Below, piece after piece: positions 20,163-31,240 of a stretch of 64,000 nt of DNA. Below the pieces are notes generated by a model, which saw only the letters and a list, made by a program, of their open reading frames with translations, searched no databases and was not told the DNA's origin. The stretch is from assembly GCA_047967505.1 (NCBI GenBank), contig CM106541.1, one strand, 5' to 3'. The DNA is from Dipteris shenzhenensis (taxonomy: Eukaryota > Polypodiophyta > Polypodiopsida > Gleicheniales). Each line of letters begins with the position of its first letter. The first letter of the stretch is position 1. A program made the position numbers and the translations under genes.

Positions 20163-22341
20163 TTGCAAGAACCAATATTGGCAATAGAGGGGGTGCCAAA
20201 AGAAGATGATATAATTGAAGGTGGAGGGCATAAAGAAATTGATATCATACCAAGACAAAAAGAGCTTCAACCCTTCAATGAAGAGCAGCGTGAGCATTTA
20301 CAAAAACACGCTCCAAAGTTTTGGGAAACAGAAGAGGAAGCAACAAGTCCTTGAAATTGTCCTTTTATATGGTGTTCGTGTTTTCCATATGTTATCTTGC
20401 TATATTCTCCATATGATGTATTAATTTTGTTCCAAAGATCTTTTAATATTTCTTGGAAATTTCTTCTATCTCATTGACATAATTCAAACATTCATATGTA
20501 TTCTTGAATATGTTTAATTTTCTGTATTTCATGAAAATATGTGTTTGCATGTTGTAATACCTTCGGAGTGTGATACACATCCAAATTTATTTATGAGTTC
20601 ATAAATGTTAAAAAGTGTGTTGAGTCTTGATCGTGATGGATGAATTAGTGTAAATTGTTGTTTCTATCCTTATTCACTTCATATGAATGCTCAAATATGT
20701 TTTGGTCGCTTGGCCAAATATTTTCTTAGTGGGAACACTCGAGCAATGCTAGATAATGTTGGACTCCACTCTATCTATTACGCAAAGGTTTTTGGCACTG
20801 TAAGGATATGTAGTTTTGGGGATTAAAATAACTTGAAAGGGTATAGATTCAACAACTTTAGGGGGTATACTAAGCATATGAACATGAATGCTTTCTTTTT
20901 TTTAGTATTCCAATTTTGTTTTGAAAAAGAAAAACATGAATCCTTTCACACAAACAAATTGCATTGAGAGCACACAACCTAAAGTTTGACAATTTGGTTT
21001 TCCATCTCAATCTTCAGTTTGTTTCTACTTATGAATTTCATTTCCTTGTTTATCAACAGATATTGGCCATCTCAATTTCACATCGCTGGAAGCATTGCCT
21101 GTACATGTGACACCTGATCCAATGATTCATTATGTGCCTAATTTGAACATTAGCATGCAAGTTCCAAGCTCAACATGGTTGATTGAAAATGTTGAGGATG
21201 CAATGTCTACAGTTAATGTTCCATTGACAAATGTTTATGCAAGCTTAGAAGGTAAAGGAGAAGATGCAATGTCATTGCATGAAGCCAAGGTGCAGGAAGA
21301 AATCTTAGAAGGTAAAGGAGAAGACATAATGTCACCCTCAGAAATAATGTCAAAAGAGGTGATAACAAAAATAAGACTAGTAGTGATAATAGATTTGAAA
21401 GGGTTATTGCTCGAGCATTGTTTTTCGAAGTCAAATAAACATATGAGCTTGCACAATGGGAAGCATTGGCTTGTTCTCCATCCTGGTGTTTAGAGTTTCT
21501 ACAATGGTTGCTCGATCACTACCATGTTGGCATTTGGTCCACTGGAGGAGAAAAGGGCACAACACATGCTGGACACTTTGGAGCATCATGTTAACAGAAA
21601 GTTACATTTCTTCATGGTTTGGGGTGCAATGGCATGCCACAAGCATACAAAGAGTAGAATAATTCGACCAAATAGGATGAATGTGAAAGCGGAGTTTAAA
21701 CCATTAATGAGAGTGTGGTGTTGTTTTAAAGAGGAATGCAAACCAGCAAGAACAGTGTTCATTGATGTTTCACCTTACACGGGTTGTGTTAATCCACCAG
21801 AAATTGCATTTTCCCTACAAAATTTTATATAGATTGTGGTGATTCTATTTTGCTTCATGAGTTATTACCATACCTACAAATGCTAGATGATGCAGTAGAT
21901 GTGCGCAGTGCCATCTCTTCTAACAGATTTGGTCAAGCTCCGATTGTCGAAGGGCATGATATGTTCTATTATTTTCAACTAGTGATCCTTGAATTCAAAG
22001 AAAAAAACAAAGAGGTTCTCGAAAGGATGAATGTCGAATCTCATATGTCTACTTGTAGTTCAAAAAAAGACACAGAGAAAGGTATTACTTCACCTATAAC
22101 TAAAACTAGAGTGAGAGGGACTTGTCCTACTACAAGAAGTATGGTGCATGCTCAACATGTTACATTGAATGAAGAGGAAGAATGCATGCTAGGAAAAATT
22201 GCCAAAATGGGGCCATTGAAAGATAGTGAGGCAAAACGCTTTGCTATGGTTCTTGGATGCAAGGAAAGGGGAATCACTGCCAATGCTGCAAGGGCATTCT
22301 TAGCCAACTTGATTCGATTTTATTGCATAGACAACCCTTAG
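20163..22341 (+). pseudogene. FCP1/NIF-type HAD phosphatase-like gene, frameshifted
   Basis: A first exon ends at 20346 and joins in phase to an exon starting at 21060 (GT at 20347, AG at 21058-21059). After a low-complexity segment comes a recognisable FCP1-homology domain: VVIIDLKGLLLE near 21380, the WLLDHYHVGIWST strand near 21500, then FIDVSPYTGCVNPPE near 21760 and NRFGQAPI near 21920. This family removes phosphate from proteins such as the RNA polymerase II tail. The frame shifts at about 21490 and 21565 and again near 21830, and the second acidic residue of the usual DxDxT motif is replaced (DLKG), so the copy should be inactive. The C-terminal 110 residues are not recognised. It may be a captured host gene inside a transposon or an old host pseudogene. 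Confidence 0.6.
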
Positions 22342-22588
22342 GGAATGTGAGTGATCTTGTTAATTAGAGTTGCAAACACAAATGCTCAACTAAAACATTT
22401 GTACCTACATTCTAATTTATATTTGGACACTATTTGGTTAGATTCGATTTGCAAAACATTATGTTTCAATTTGTTTTGTGAAAGAATTAATAGACATTGA
22501 GTTAGTACCTTGTCCAAAAAATGCTATGTGCTTTGTGATGTGAGTTTGTATTCCTCCACTAAAAGAATGATTCTTTGATTTTAAACAT

Positions 22589-23146
22589 ATGATAGGTGTT
22601 GCAGATTGTCCTGAAAAGTTGAAGAGCTATCTTATTACAAATTTTGATCCTGCATCCAATGGCTTATGGAAACATAAATTGCCCATACCCATTGAGCACG
22701 TGTTCGAAATGAATGGCATCCATTATGAAGTAAAGAAATCAACAATACCTGGGGCAGGATATGGTCTTTTTATACATACGAGCATCAAGAAAAAACAAGA
22801 TTTAATGGTATATAATGGTCCAAAGTATGATTATGATACTTGGAGATCTCTCCTCAAGTTTTTCCCAAGGATGAAGACTTATGGAATGTTTGAAGATCCA
22901 TTCATTGAGCCATTGACAGATATGAAATGTATTGTGGGAGATGTATTGTATGGAAACATTGCTGGATATATAAATAGCTCAATGTATTATAAAGAAAGAA
23001 CAAATGTTATATTTGTATACATCCCTAAACTACCACGTTGGGCTCAAAAGTCACAAGGAAATTTGAGTGCCCATGGCTACATTACTGTGCAAACCATAAA
23101 GGATATCTCCTTCAGAGATGAGCTACTTTGTGAGTATGAATACTAG
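22589..23146 (+). CDS. SET-domain-like protein, probably partial
   Basis: An open frame of 185 codons starts at ATG 22589. Residues about 45-185 follow the order of a SET domain: KSTIPGAGYGLF (the GxG of the S-adenosylmethionine site, about 22740), GNIAGYINSS (in place of RFINHSC, about 22960) and DELLCEYEY (in place of the EL.YDY motif, about 23120). SET proteins methylate lysine, mostly on histones or ribosomal proteins. The NHSC cysteine and histidine are absent and the start may be internal to an exon (an acceptor-like GATAG precedes it at 22594), so activity is doubtful. It lies 250 bp downstream of the FCP1-like relic on the same strand, and the two could be parts of one gene or one captured segment. 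Confidence 0.55.
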   Translation: MIGVADCPEKLKSYLITNFDPASNGLWKHKLPIPIEHVFEMNGIHYEVKKSTIPGAGYGLFIHTSIKKKQDLMVYNGPKYDYDTWRSLLKFFPRMKTYGMFEDPFIEPLTDMKCIVGDVLYGNIAGYINSSMYYKERTNVIFVYIPKLPRWAQKSQGNLSAHGYITVQTIKDISFRDELLCEYEY

Positions 23147-24038
23147 TATGGAATTGTTAATGATTATGTTAAACGATGTGGTGCAAAATTGGCTATGTGT
23201 CAATGGTTTTGATTATATTTAGTACAAGAAAGCAACTTAAAAAAAGGTTTTTATCAAGACGTCTCTGAGTTTCATGAGCTCTATTGTGATGGAGAGTTTC
23301 ATGAGCTCTATTGTGATGGAACGGTGTTTTTGAACACCACATTTATATGGTGGATGTCAAAGCTCTACCATAATCCTATTGCATATGTCAATATATGTCA
23401 ATACTGCAATTTATCAACATAGAAACATATGCATTTGACATTAATTTGATACATCTAATATACCAAATAAAAATTGATAGTTGTTGCAAGTTTAATTTTG
23501 TTTTTTAAGACCACATTTATATGATGGATGTCAAAGATCTATAACAATCCTATTACATATATCAATACTGCAATTTAATTTACTCCAATGAATCTTCCTA
23601 ACGCAACATCTATAAATTGGCTTTTGTTTGTGGTTTCGATGCATACGAAATAACAAACTTCTTTCTTTCACTAGCAAAGCAACAAATGTTTTGGCCATGG
23701 AGCCATGTTCACATCTATTAAGGCCTTTTGCCATAGCAACATACGGAAGATTTTTGCTTGGGTTTCTAGGAATTGGGAAAGTATTGTGCATGGTCTAGTC
23801 TCCCCCAACATAATTGAAACTTGGGTCCTCAATGGAGCTAATGTTTCAATAAAAAACATCAAATTTTACTTTTGAAGTGACTATATTTTATTTCGTGGGA
23901 ATTGGGATTTTCCCAAATTCTCTAATATAGTGTTAAAATACACATTCAATCTTTTTGCATTTAGGGCATTAGGACCCGATCTTTAGTAAAAAAGTACGTA
24001 TTTTTATTTTAAAAAACGTACTTTTTAAATCCCTGTTT
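23147..24038. other. AT-rich spacer with direct repeats
   Basis: Contains a 27-bp tandem duplication (about 23266-23319, with TTTCATGAGCTCTATTGTGA) and two diverged copies of a sequence of about 70-80 bp (23335-23414 and 23509-23576, with CCACATTTATATG.TGGATG). No gene is visible. Confidence 0.6.
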
Positions 24039-25619
24039 GCATGCATCCTCTAGCATACTCCCATTCTTCCAATGTGATATGTATCCCCTTGTCTCTCTAT
24101 GCTCTCTCCATTTCATCAAGTAGTCAATCGGCATGAATATCCTTTGGAAGTGCTCTTAGATGCTCAGGGTATGGCTCCATGGTGTATACGAAAGAGGGCC
24201 CTTCCTCCTTGTCTTATTGCCATTGCATTCTCATATCTTGTCACCCATATTTTTATCACATCACTATTAAGCATGCAGTAGAGGTCTGGATTATTAAGCA
24301 ATTTCCTATCCTTGAGGCACAATAGAGGTCATCCTTAGGTCTTCTTCATCTCTCCATAGTCATGGGAGAGAGCTATCCACATCAACAAGAAACTCCAAAA
24401 TAAATACAAGTGACTCTTGTACCAACCAACCCTTGGACATGCTATCTCCGAGCCTTGCATTTTGCCTCACAAAACCCTTGAAGGTCTTCACGAAGCAGTT
24501 AAGGAAGAAAAACCATCGTGTATGTATAGTGCCACATATAGCAATCTCATCCACCAAATGCACTATGAGATATAGTTGGCTTGTGAGAATAGAACTTAGA
24601 AAGGTCTCCTCCACTAAACAAACCACCTCCACTAACATAACTCGAGCATCCTCAAGCATGGTGGGATCTATTTCCTTCGAGCTCACATACCTAGAAAGAA
24701 AACAGTGCACCATATTAGCAATATGAAAACCTTGCATCATGCATTGATACACTTCACTTTTTTTATAGTGTGAAGTATCTCACAAGCTCGCCCACCTTGT
24801 AAATACAATCCTTCACGTTGTTCAATGCACTATGAGAAATACTAGTAGGTAGTATGAACTGAACACATGAGCGATGGTTTATTAGTTGCTTCTGCACTCA
24901 CAAAGTTGGAAGGAAAATGAGATTATGCCGAGTCATATTTACTTGGAGCATCTTGTGCCAATCATGAGATTTCAAGCCATATAATTTCTCTACACCTCCT
25001 TTCTTGCTCTTTGTGAAGGCCCCCTTCAAACACCTCATGCATCCAGTGGGAGTATGACTTGTAGTGACAGCCCGCTTCACTGCCACCATCTCTTTCTTTG
25101 ATAACGTCCATGGTGTAAGGGGTAAAACGACATGCCTATTTGGCCGCTCTTGTGGCCAATCTTCATGCATCCTCCCTATGGTGCATAGATCCTCTCTTAT
25201 GCTCAAGGAATCTCATGTCCCATCCAAATGTTCCCAAATGGTAGATGCCACATTCATGAAGATATGCATGGTATCAAGCAGGTGATTAGGACCAATACGG
25301 TAGTTGATAAAAGATGGAGTATCCAAACAAAATATGGTGTTAGTGTGCAATCTTTATTTCCATCTAATATAGCACACAATAGTTATGAACCCTTACCAGC
25401 TCATGCCACGTGGAGGAGGAATCATGGAAAGGTCCCAAATTTGCTTCTAATCTCGTGCAATGAGTGACTGTGTGGGGACTTCATTCCAAGGGGCGACATA
25501 TCTAGGATGATGAAGTGGGAGAAATCGATGGTGATTCTCATAGATGACCTTATTCAAGTCCTTTGGCCATGAAGCAACTAGAGAAGGACCACAAACAAGA
25601 CATGCATGGCAACCCAATG
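24039..25619 (-). mobile_element. CACTA family B, internal fragment 1 (TNP2 C-half)
   Basis: Minus-strand sequence collinear with 46680-48240 of the complete B element. It carries the CPVCGPS region (near 25590), the block SIREDLCTIGRMHEDWPQERP (25206 downward), GLKSHDWHKMLQV, and the DUF4218-type block VDEIAICGTIHTRW...FVRQNAR (24560-24440). Many differences and several stops make it older than the copy at 58414. An insertion of about 100 bp with an inverted repeat (ATACACTTCAC/GTGTGAAGTAT, near 24747-24778) interrupts it. The fragment ends exactly where repeat family R starts. Confidence 0.85.
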
Positions 25620-25865
25620 TCTTCTACCATACCTCGTCTAATTCCCATACCTCCTCTAATCCCTTCTTAACCCATGCACTCATTCACTCCTTACTCCACT
25701 TATGAGTTAAACTCCACTTGTGGCTAAATTGTTTTTTTAATTATCTAAGAATCCATATGGTTGTCTATATTCCTAGGTAAAGTGATAACAAGCCAGGGAA
25801 AATAGGCATTACCTATCTACCCAAACGTAACTCTATGATGTTCTAACACCTAGTTTGTTTGGATG
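25618..25865 (+). repeat. Repeat family R, copy 3 (5'-truncated)
   Basis: Begins at TCTTCTACCATACCTCGTCTA and matches copies 1 and 4 from ACCTCCTCTAATCCC onward, extending to CCTAGTTTGTTT. The start overlaps by about 20 bases with the sequence at which copy 2 stops (14674-14694). Confidence 0.8.
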
Positions 25866-26440
25866 GTGGCAGGTAAGTAGGCCTCGACCTCGGAACTTGG
25901 ACTACTGTATGAGGATTTGACATATTTTTTCAGTATTATGTTTGTCAAACTCAATATCATTAAAATTTCTTAAATTGATCAAAATTTTTGCAGACTCTAG
26001 TTGCATTTTTCAACTTAGATGTCTCAAACATTTTATGCTTATATGTTTTCCTTTTTTAACATTTTATTCAATTGATGGAATTGATTGTATGGCTCAATTA
26101 TTGATGGCTAAACATACACTTTGATCTCCCAACTAGCCTTTGGTCGGGCTAGTATCTATGTACAATTAATTGACATCCATTGGATAATTCTTTAGCATGG
26201 ATAATCCCTAGGCATGTTATGATCCACCTTATTTTTTTCTAACTTTTATATCTATTTTACAAATGTGGTTTACGCATTTACTATTAGCATTATTTTTTCA
26301 ATTTGACACTTATCATACAGATCCAATTTTATTCACTTGTTATCAAAAGGTGGGGAGTAAGCTCCACATGGTGAGCTTACTCCCCACCATGTGGTCTTAC
26401 CCTCTAGGTTGGGGATGGGCCACACACACACACACACAAA
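25866..26440. other. AT-rich spacer
   Basis: Contains a short inverted repeat near 26350-26390 (GGTGGGGAGTAAGCTC against GAGCTTACTCCCCACC). No gene is visible. Confidence 0.5.
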
Positions 26441-26842
26441 AAACAAAAAATCTTGATTAGTAAATATATCTCACACACACAGACACTTATTTCTTTACAC
26501 ACGAGCACACACACACACACACACGAATACTTCCGTAACTATGAATCATTCTTTTATCTACCCACTTGAAATCTTCCCCTTATACTTTATTTTTAACCAA
26601 GCCACATACAAAGCCCACTGATCGTCCCATACCTCCTCTAATCCCTTCTTAACCCATGCACTCATTCGCTCCCTACTCCACCTATGACTTAAACTTCACT
26701 TGTGGCTAAATTGTTTTTTTAATTATCTAAGAATGCATATGGTCGTCTATATTCCTAAGTAAAGCGATAAAAAGCCAGGGAAAATAGGGATTACTTGTCT
26801 ACCGAAATGTAACTATGATGTTCTAATACCTAGTTTATTTGG

Positions 26843-26850
<8 letters not shown>
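26441..26850 (+). repeat. Repeat family R, copy 4 (longest)
   Basis: Runs from TTGATTAGTAAATATATCTC through the CA tract (26506-26523), TTGTTTTTTTAATTATCTAA and CCTAGTTTATTT. Another CA microsatellite follows at 26846-26873. Confidence 0.85.
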
Positions 26851-26877
<27 letters not shown>

Positions 26878-26879
26878 CC

Positions 26880-28364
26880 TCCCCTAGCTCCAAAATTAAA
26901 AAGAGATGAGCAACTAGGAGGCCCCATGAGTTGGACCCTGGCAAACTAGGATACACAATGCCTTGATTGGGAGCATAGGATATGCACCTCATACCTACAG
27001 AGGCAAGCTTGCATACTTGAATGAAAAACAAACTAGATATATGCCCTGGAAGAGGATATGCACAATAAAAGGAGACCCAAAATGATTGAATGGGGTGATA
27101 GGTATGAAAAAGGATGGCCTAGGGGGAAAGATATCCAAAATGCAATTTACCCCCCTGGACTAAAGGCAGAAATGGGCGAGCACATATTTAATGGAGCCCC
27201 TATGGGTGCACAGTAACTCATAGAATAGGGAAATGAAGGCCCGCAGCCATGAGCCCCCTGCCATCACGATGGTGTTGAACTCACACGGACGAATATGGGT
27301 AGGACATATAGTGGAGGACCACCCTCACACCCACCTCAAGAAGGACAAGGAGTCCCTCTTCCCAACACTCTCAAAGGACTCGGGACGGGTCCTCAGACAC
27401 TGCACAGCACAAGGAGCGAGAGAAGGCATCCAAGGCACCCCCGTGAGAAGGAAGATCCATTGGAGAAGGTGCACAAAAATTGAGAGAGAGTGGCAGAGCT
27501 ACGCAGATAAGACAGTCACTCACTCACGCCAACAACCCTTCAGGACCATGGAGGCCACCAAGCTCAATCATTGAAAGACAATTACATAGCTGCCTCTAGC
27601 TTGAAAAGCTCTAATGGATAGCTCCACACCTCATACCTCATTAGCTTCACTAGTAGCGATCCAGTCATGAGAGCTGGTAGATAGCAGTCACAGGCCGAAT
27701 GCTCAACAGAGCATGAGGAAGCCTTCAATGGGTGCGAGGTCCCGGTAGGAAATACGTATAGAGATGACTAGCTTACTGTCTTACGGGAGCTGAGGGCATA
27801 GATGAGCCCGAGGAAGCTTTGACTGTGGGCATGGTATGGAGATCACTACGAAATCCCATACAGAGGATATCTCCAAGCATTCTATTAGGTTCAGCTACTC
27901 AATGAAAAACGCAGTGAGAGACAGGAATGCTATCTTCTTGCGCTGATGAAACTTTGGAATGCATGTGACTCAAAACTATTACTAGTAGTAGCGGTATTCT
28001 ACAGCTCCTCCTTGCAGATACTACCCAGGGACATGCTCTAGCTCACTACGAGTGCATACACACGAGCATCCCAATCCAAGAATAGTCGTCTAGAAGCAGA
28101 CAACACAATGTCTTCTTCCCTTTGACTTGGAACGTCTGAATAGGCGTAAGACCATCTTGGAGACTCGACATTAGAGCTCGTAAGCTACGCTAGGATTTTC
28201 ATGTTTAGATCGCATGAACGCCCCGCTGGTCACTTGGCTCTATGACACCACTTTGTAGATTGCCAACGAGCAGTGATGGACTATGGTCTTGGGATTTTGC
28301 AGGTTGTTCCTTGACGAATAAAGTAGCAGCCAAGCGTGTAGATGGAAGCAACCGAGCATCTAGT
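26880..28364. other. Spacer without supported genes
   Basis: The longest open frame (27233-27574, 113 codons, plus strand) matches nothing I know and has unremarkable composition. I cannot support a gene. Confidence 0.35.
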
Positions 28365-28470
28365 GTAGAGGGAGGGAGCAAGGAGGGAGGGAGGGAGCGT
28401 CAAGCAAGGAGGGAGGGAGGCAGGGAGGGAGGGGAGCGATGGTGGCCGAGAGAGGAGGGAGGAGGATGAC
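28365..28470 (+). repeat. GGGA-rich tract
   Basis: Repeated GGGAGGGAGG blocks on the plus strand fit the pattern needed for G-quadruplexes. Confidence 0.8.
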
Positions 28471-28549
28471 GGTCGAGAGGGGAAGGATTAGGTTTAGGTC
28501 CCAAGTGTAAGGATTAGGTCTAGGGAGTAGGGTAGGTTTAAATTTAGAT

Positions 28550-28741
28550 CCCCTTTTCCCTCCCTCCCTTGGACCCCTTTCATTTCACTCTCCCACCCCT
28601 TTTCCCTCCCTCCCTTGGACCCCCTTTCATTTCCCTCTCCCACCCCTTTTCCCTCCCTCCCTTGTACCCCCTTTCATTTCACTCTTTCACCCCTTTTCCC
28701 TCCCTCCCTTGGACCCCCTTTCATTTCACTCTCCCATCCCC
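28550..28741. repeat. Minisatellite of about 48 bp, four copies, C-rich
   Basis: Four adjacent units each contain CCCCTTTTCCCTCCCTCCCT followed by TGGACCCC(C)TTTCATTTC (TGTACC in one unit). The minus strand therefore carries GGGAGGGAGGGAAAAGGGG repeatedly. Confidence 0.9.
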
Positions 28742-29699
28742 TTTAAAAATTTAATCTCGAGCTCGAGTTTCCTTAAATTTGATCTCCCCCATTTAAGTTT
28801 TACCCCCATAAAATTCAATGAAAAAATTAGGTTTCAATACATCTTAGTCCACCTTTGACCCTTTGTAATTTAGAACTTTTGAATTTTTAGGTTGCATGCT
28901 TCCTTTTTTTAATTTTTAAGTTGTTTTAATCTAGTCTTTGAGTTACACGTTTGTCAAATCCACATGCTCAAATTTACCCAAGGTCAATGTGCAGTGGTTT
29001 TTTTAAGTTTTCAAATCGACCTAAGGTCGATTTGAAATGATGGAAGCGATCGAAGGAAGTCACACAACGCCACACCCCAACATAGACACACACAAGCACA
29101 TGCATTCCACTGAATAAATTTGGATCTTAGGTTGATTTCATAGCACAATGGCTATGATGATGACAATGATGGCTTGCACACATCATCTGCGTGAGCACAC
29201 ACATACATTCAAAATTGAGAATATGTGGTGAAGACAATAATGGGACGAAAGACTCCCAATCAACCTTGGATCGATTTCAAAACTTTAACATGCAATCTCA
29301 GGCTTTCTAATGATGTGAAGACCATTAGGGAAGTCACATAGGCCCCACACACTGACATAGACACACACATAGCCAAGGATTGCAAATCGACCTTGCGATT
29401 TCAAACCAGCAAGGATGTGGTAATGACAATAATGGCACTTCTCAAATTGACCCAAGGTTGATTTGAAATACATCCTAGAATGTGTGTATGTTTGTGTGTC
29501 TGTAATGTCAAAGAGCTTGTTTGTGTGGTATGTTTGATCCATGAAGTACAAACCAGCCTAAGTTCAATTTGTGAATGTGTTCAAGCCATCAATTGGTGGG
29601 GTCAAAGAAATAAGTTTTTTATCATAACCACAAAGAGAAGGGCAGCTTGGTATATGATCAAGATATGTTTTGAGGGTGAGATACAGCCTTTGGAAGCAT
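28742..29699. other. Non-coding spacer
   Basis: Contains scattered copies of a motif around TTTCAAATCGACC(TA)AAGGTCGATTTGAAA (for example near 29010-29035, with partial forms near 29270, 29390 and 29450). No gene is visible. Confidence 0.45.
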
Positions 29700-30329
29700 G
29701 TTGTTGTCTCTGTGCCAACATGGACTTAGGTAGAACAGAATGTGTGTGTTTGAGTTCTTCTTTAGTATTCCAAGCAATTGTCTCAAGTGTCCATGCTTGC
29801 TTGCATTCCATGCCCAAAAGCATGTCCTAACCTTGCAACTCCTCCTCCCCTCTCCTCCAACCTTGCAACCCATCCTCTCCCTCTCCTCCTTCCTTCTCCT
29901 CCTCCCCTCTCCCTCTCCTCCTCCCTCCTCCTCCCTCTTCCCTCCTCCCTCCTCCTCCCTCTTCCCTCCTCCTCCTCCCTCTTCCCTCCTCCTCCTCCCT
30001 CCTCCTCCTCTCTCCTCTCTCTTCTTTTCTCCATGCTCTTACACCTTCTTCCTCTCCCACTCCTATGCTCCCCCTAAACCCTTAGTTCCTCAATGGCTTT
30101 CCCACAGCTTCTGCGGGAAGAGCAAGGTATTCTCAGTATGTAGGGTTCCGAGGCTTTTTGTCACCTAGAGATATATCGAGGTTGTCGTTTATAGTACACT
30201 ATAGCTTAGGACCTTGAGTCATATTCTGGTAAGAGACGTAGGCTTAAGTGTGGTAAGCAAACATAGTGCATGCATATGTAAAAGGAACGTGTATCATCGT
30301 GATTGAGATAATGAAGGCTTTGGCCTTCA

Positions 30330-30530
30330 TTGGAGGTTGAGGGGTTTAGGAGGAGTTTAAGGGTTAGAGGAAAGTTGAGGGTTTAGAAGGAGGTTCCAAG
30401 GTTCAGGAGGAGGTCTAGGGTTTAGAAGGAGGTTCCAAGGTTTAGGAGGAGGTCCAAGGTTTAGAAGGAGGTTTCAAGGTTTAGAAAGAGGTTCCAGAGT
30501 TTAGAAGAGGTCCTAGGGTTAGGAGGATCC
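30330..30530. repeat. Minisatellite of about 20 bp in the foldback loop
   Basis: Imperfect repeats of GGTTTAGAAGGAGGTTCCAA and GGTTTAGGAGGAGGTCCAA. Confidence 0.85.
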
Positions 30531-30954
30531 AAGGTTCACGGTAGAGTACATTGTGGAAAACTCATCTCCATCGTAGATTATGGAGGTTAAGGGTTGAGGA
30601 ACTAAGGGTTTAGGGGGAGCATGGGAGTGGGAGAGGAAGAAGGTGTAAGAGCATGGAGAAAAGAAGAGAGAGGAGAGAGGAGGAGGAGGGAGGAGTAAAG
30701 GAAGAGGGGACGAGGAGGAGGAAGGAGGAGAGGGAGAGGATGGGTTGCAAGGTTGGAGAAGACGGGAGGAGGAGTTGCAAGGTTAGGACATGCTTTTAGA
30801 CGTGGAGTGCAAGGAAGCATGGACACTTGAGACAATTGCTTAGAATACCAAAGTAGAACTCAACACAATGCCCCAAAGAGTGTGGGCTTCATTCCATAAT
30901 GGGGTATTTATACAAGTTGGAGAGCTTCTCTCTCTGCATGTAGGAATTGTAAGA

Positions 30955-31135
30955 CATTCTCTCTCTACATGTAGAACTTGTATATAGAAGTTGCATGTAG
31001 GAGTTGCAAGTTGCATGTTGCATGTAGAACTCGCATGTAGGAGTTGCATGTCGAACTCACATGTAGGAGTTGCATGTAGGATTTGCATGTAGAACTCACA
31101 TGTAGAACTTGCATGTAGGAGTTGCAAGTTGGATT
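30955..31135. repeat. Minisatellite of about 15 bp (GCATGTAGGAGTTGC / GCATGTAGAACTC)
   Basis: About ten imperfect units lie within the extra sequence that splits the right arm of the foldback. Confidence 0.85.
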
Positions 31136-31240
31136 TCTAAGAGGGGTTATTTCTAGCCTTATGCAAGTACAAGCAGAGCTTTGCCGCTACTCTACACACA
31201 CATTCTGCTCTACCTAAGTCCATGTTGGCACAGAGACAAC

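Larger units (their letters stand above)
29700..31240. repeat. Foldback-type inverted repeat
   Basis: The left arm (about 29700-30090) and the right arm (about 30600-30860, continuing at 31195-31240) are reverse complements. Shared blocks include CAATTGTCTCAAGTGTCCATG, AAAAGCATGTCCTAACCTTG, CCAACCTTGCAACCCATCC, the CTCCTCC-rich tract, and at the outer end TTGTCTCTGTGCCAACATGG. The right arm is split by about 330 bp of extra sequence. The loop is about 500 bp. No transposase is visible inside. Confidence 0.8.

Noticed and set aside
27233-27574. 113-codon ORF on the plus strand
   Set aside because: No recognised motif, no repeats in the window and no splice context. Its length is compatible with chance in this less AT-rich stretch.
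29740-30168. Plus-strand Ser/Pro/Leu-rich ORF of 142 codons and its antisense Glu/Gly/Arg-rich partners
   Set aside because: They come from the CTCCTCC tract of the foldback arm. Several frames on both strands are open at once.
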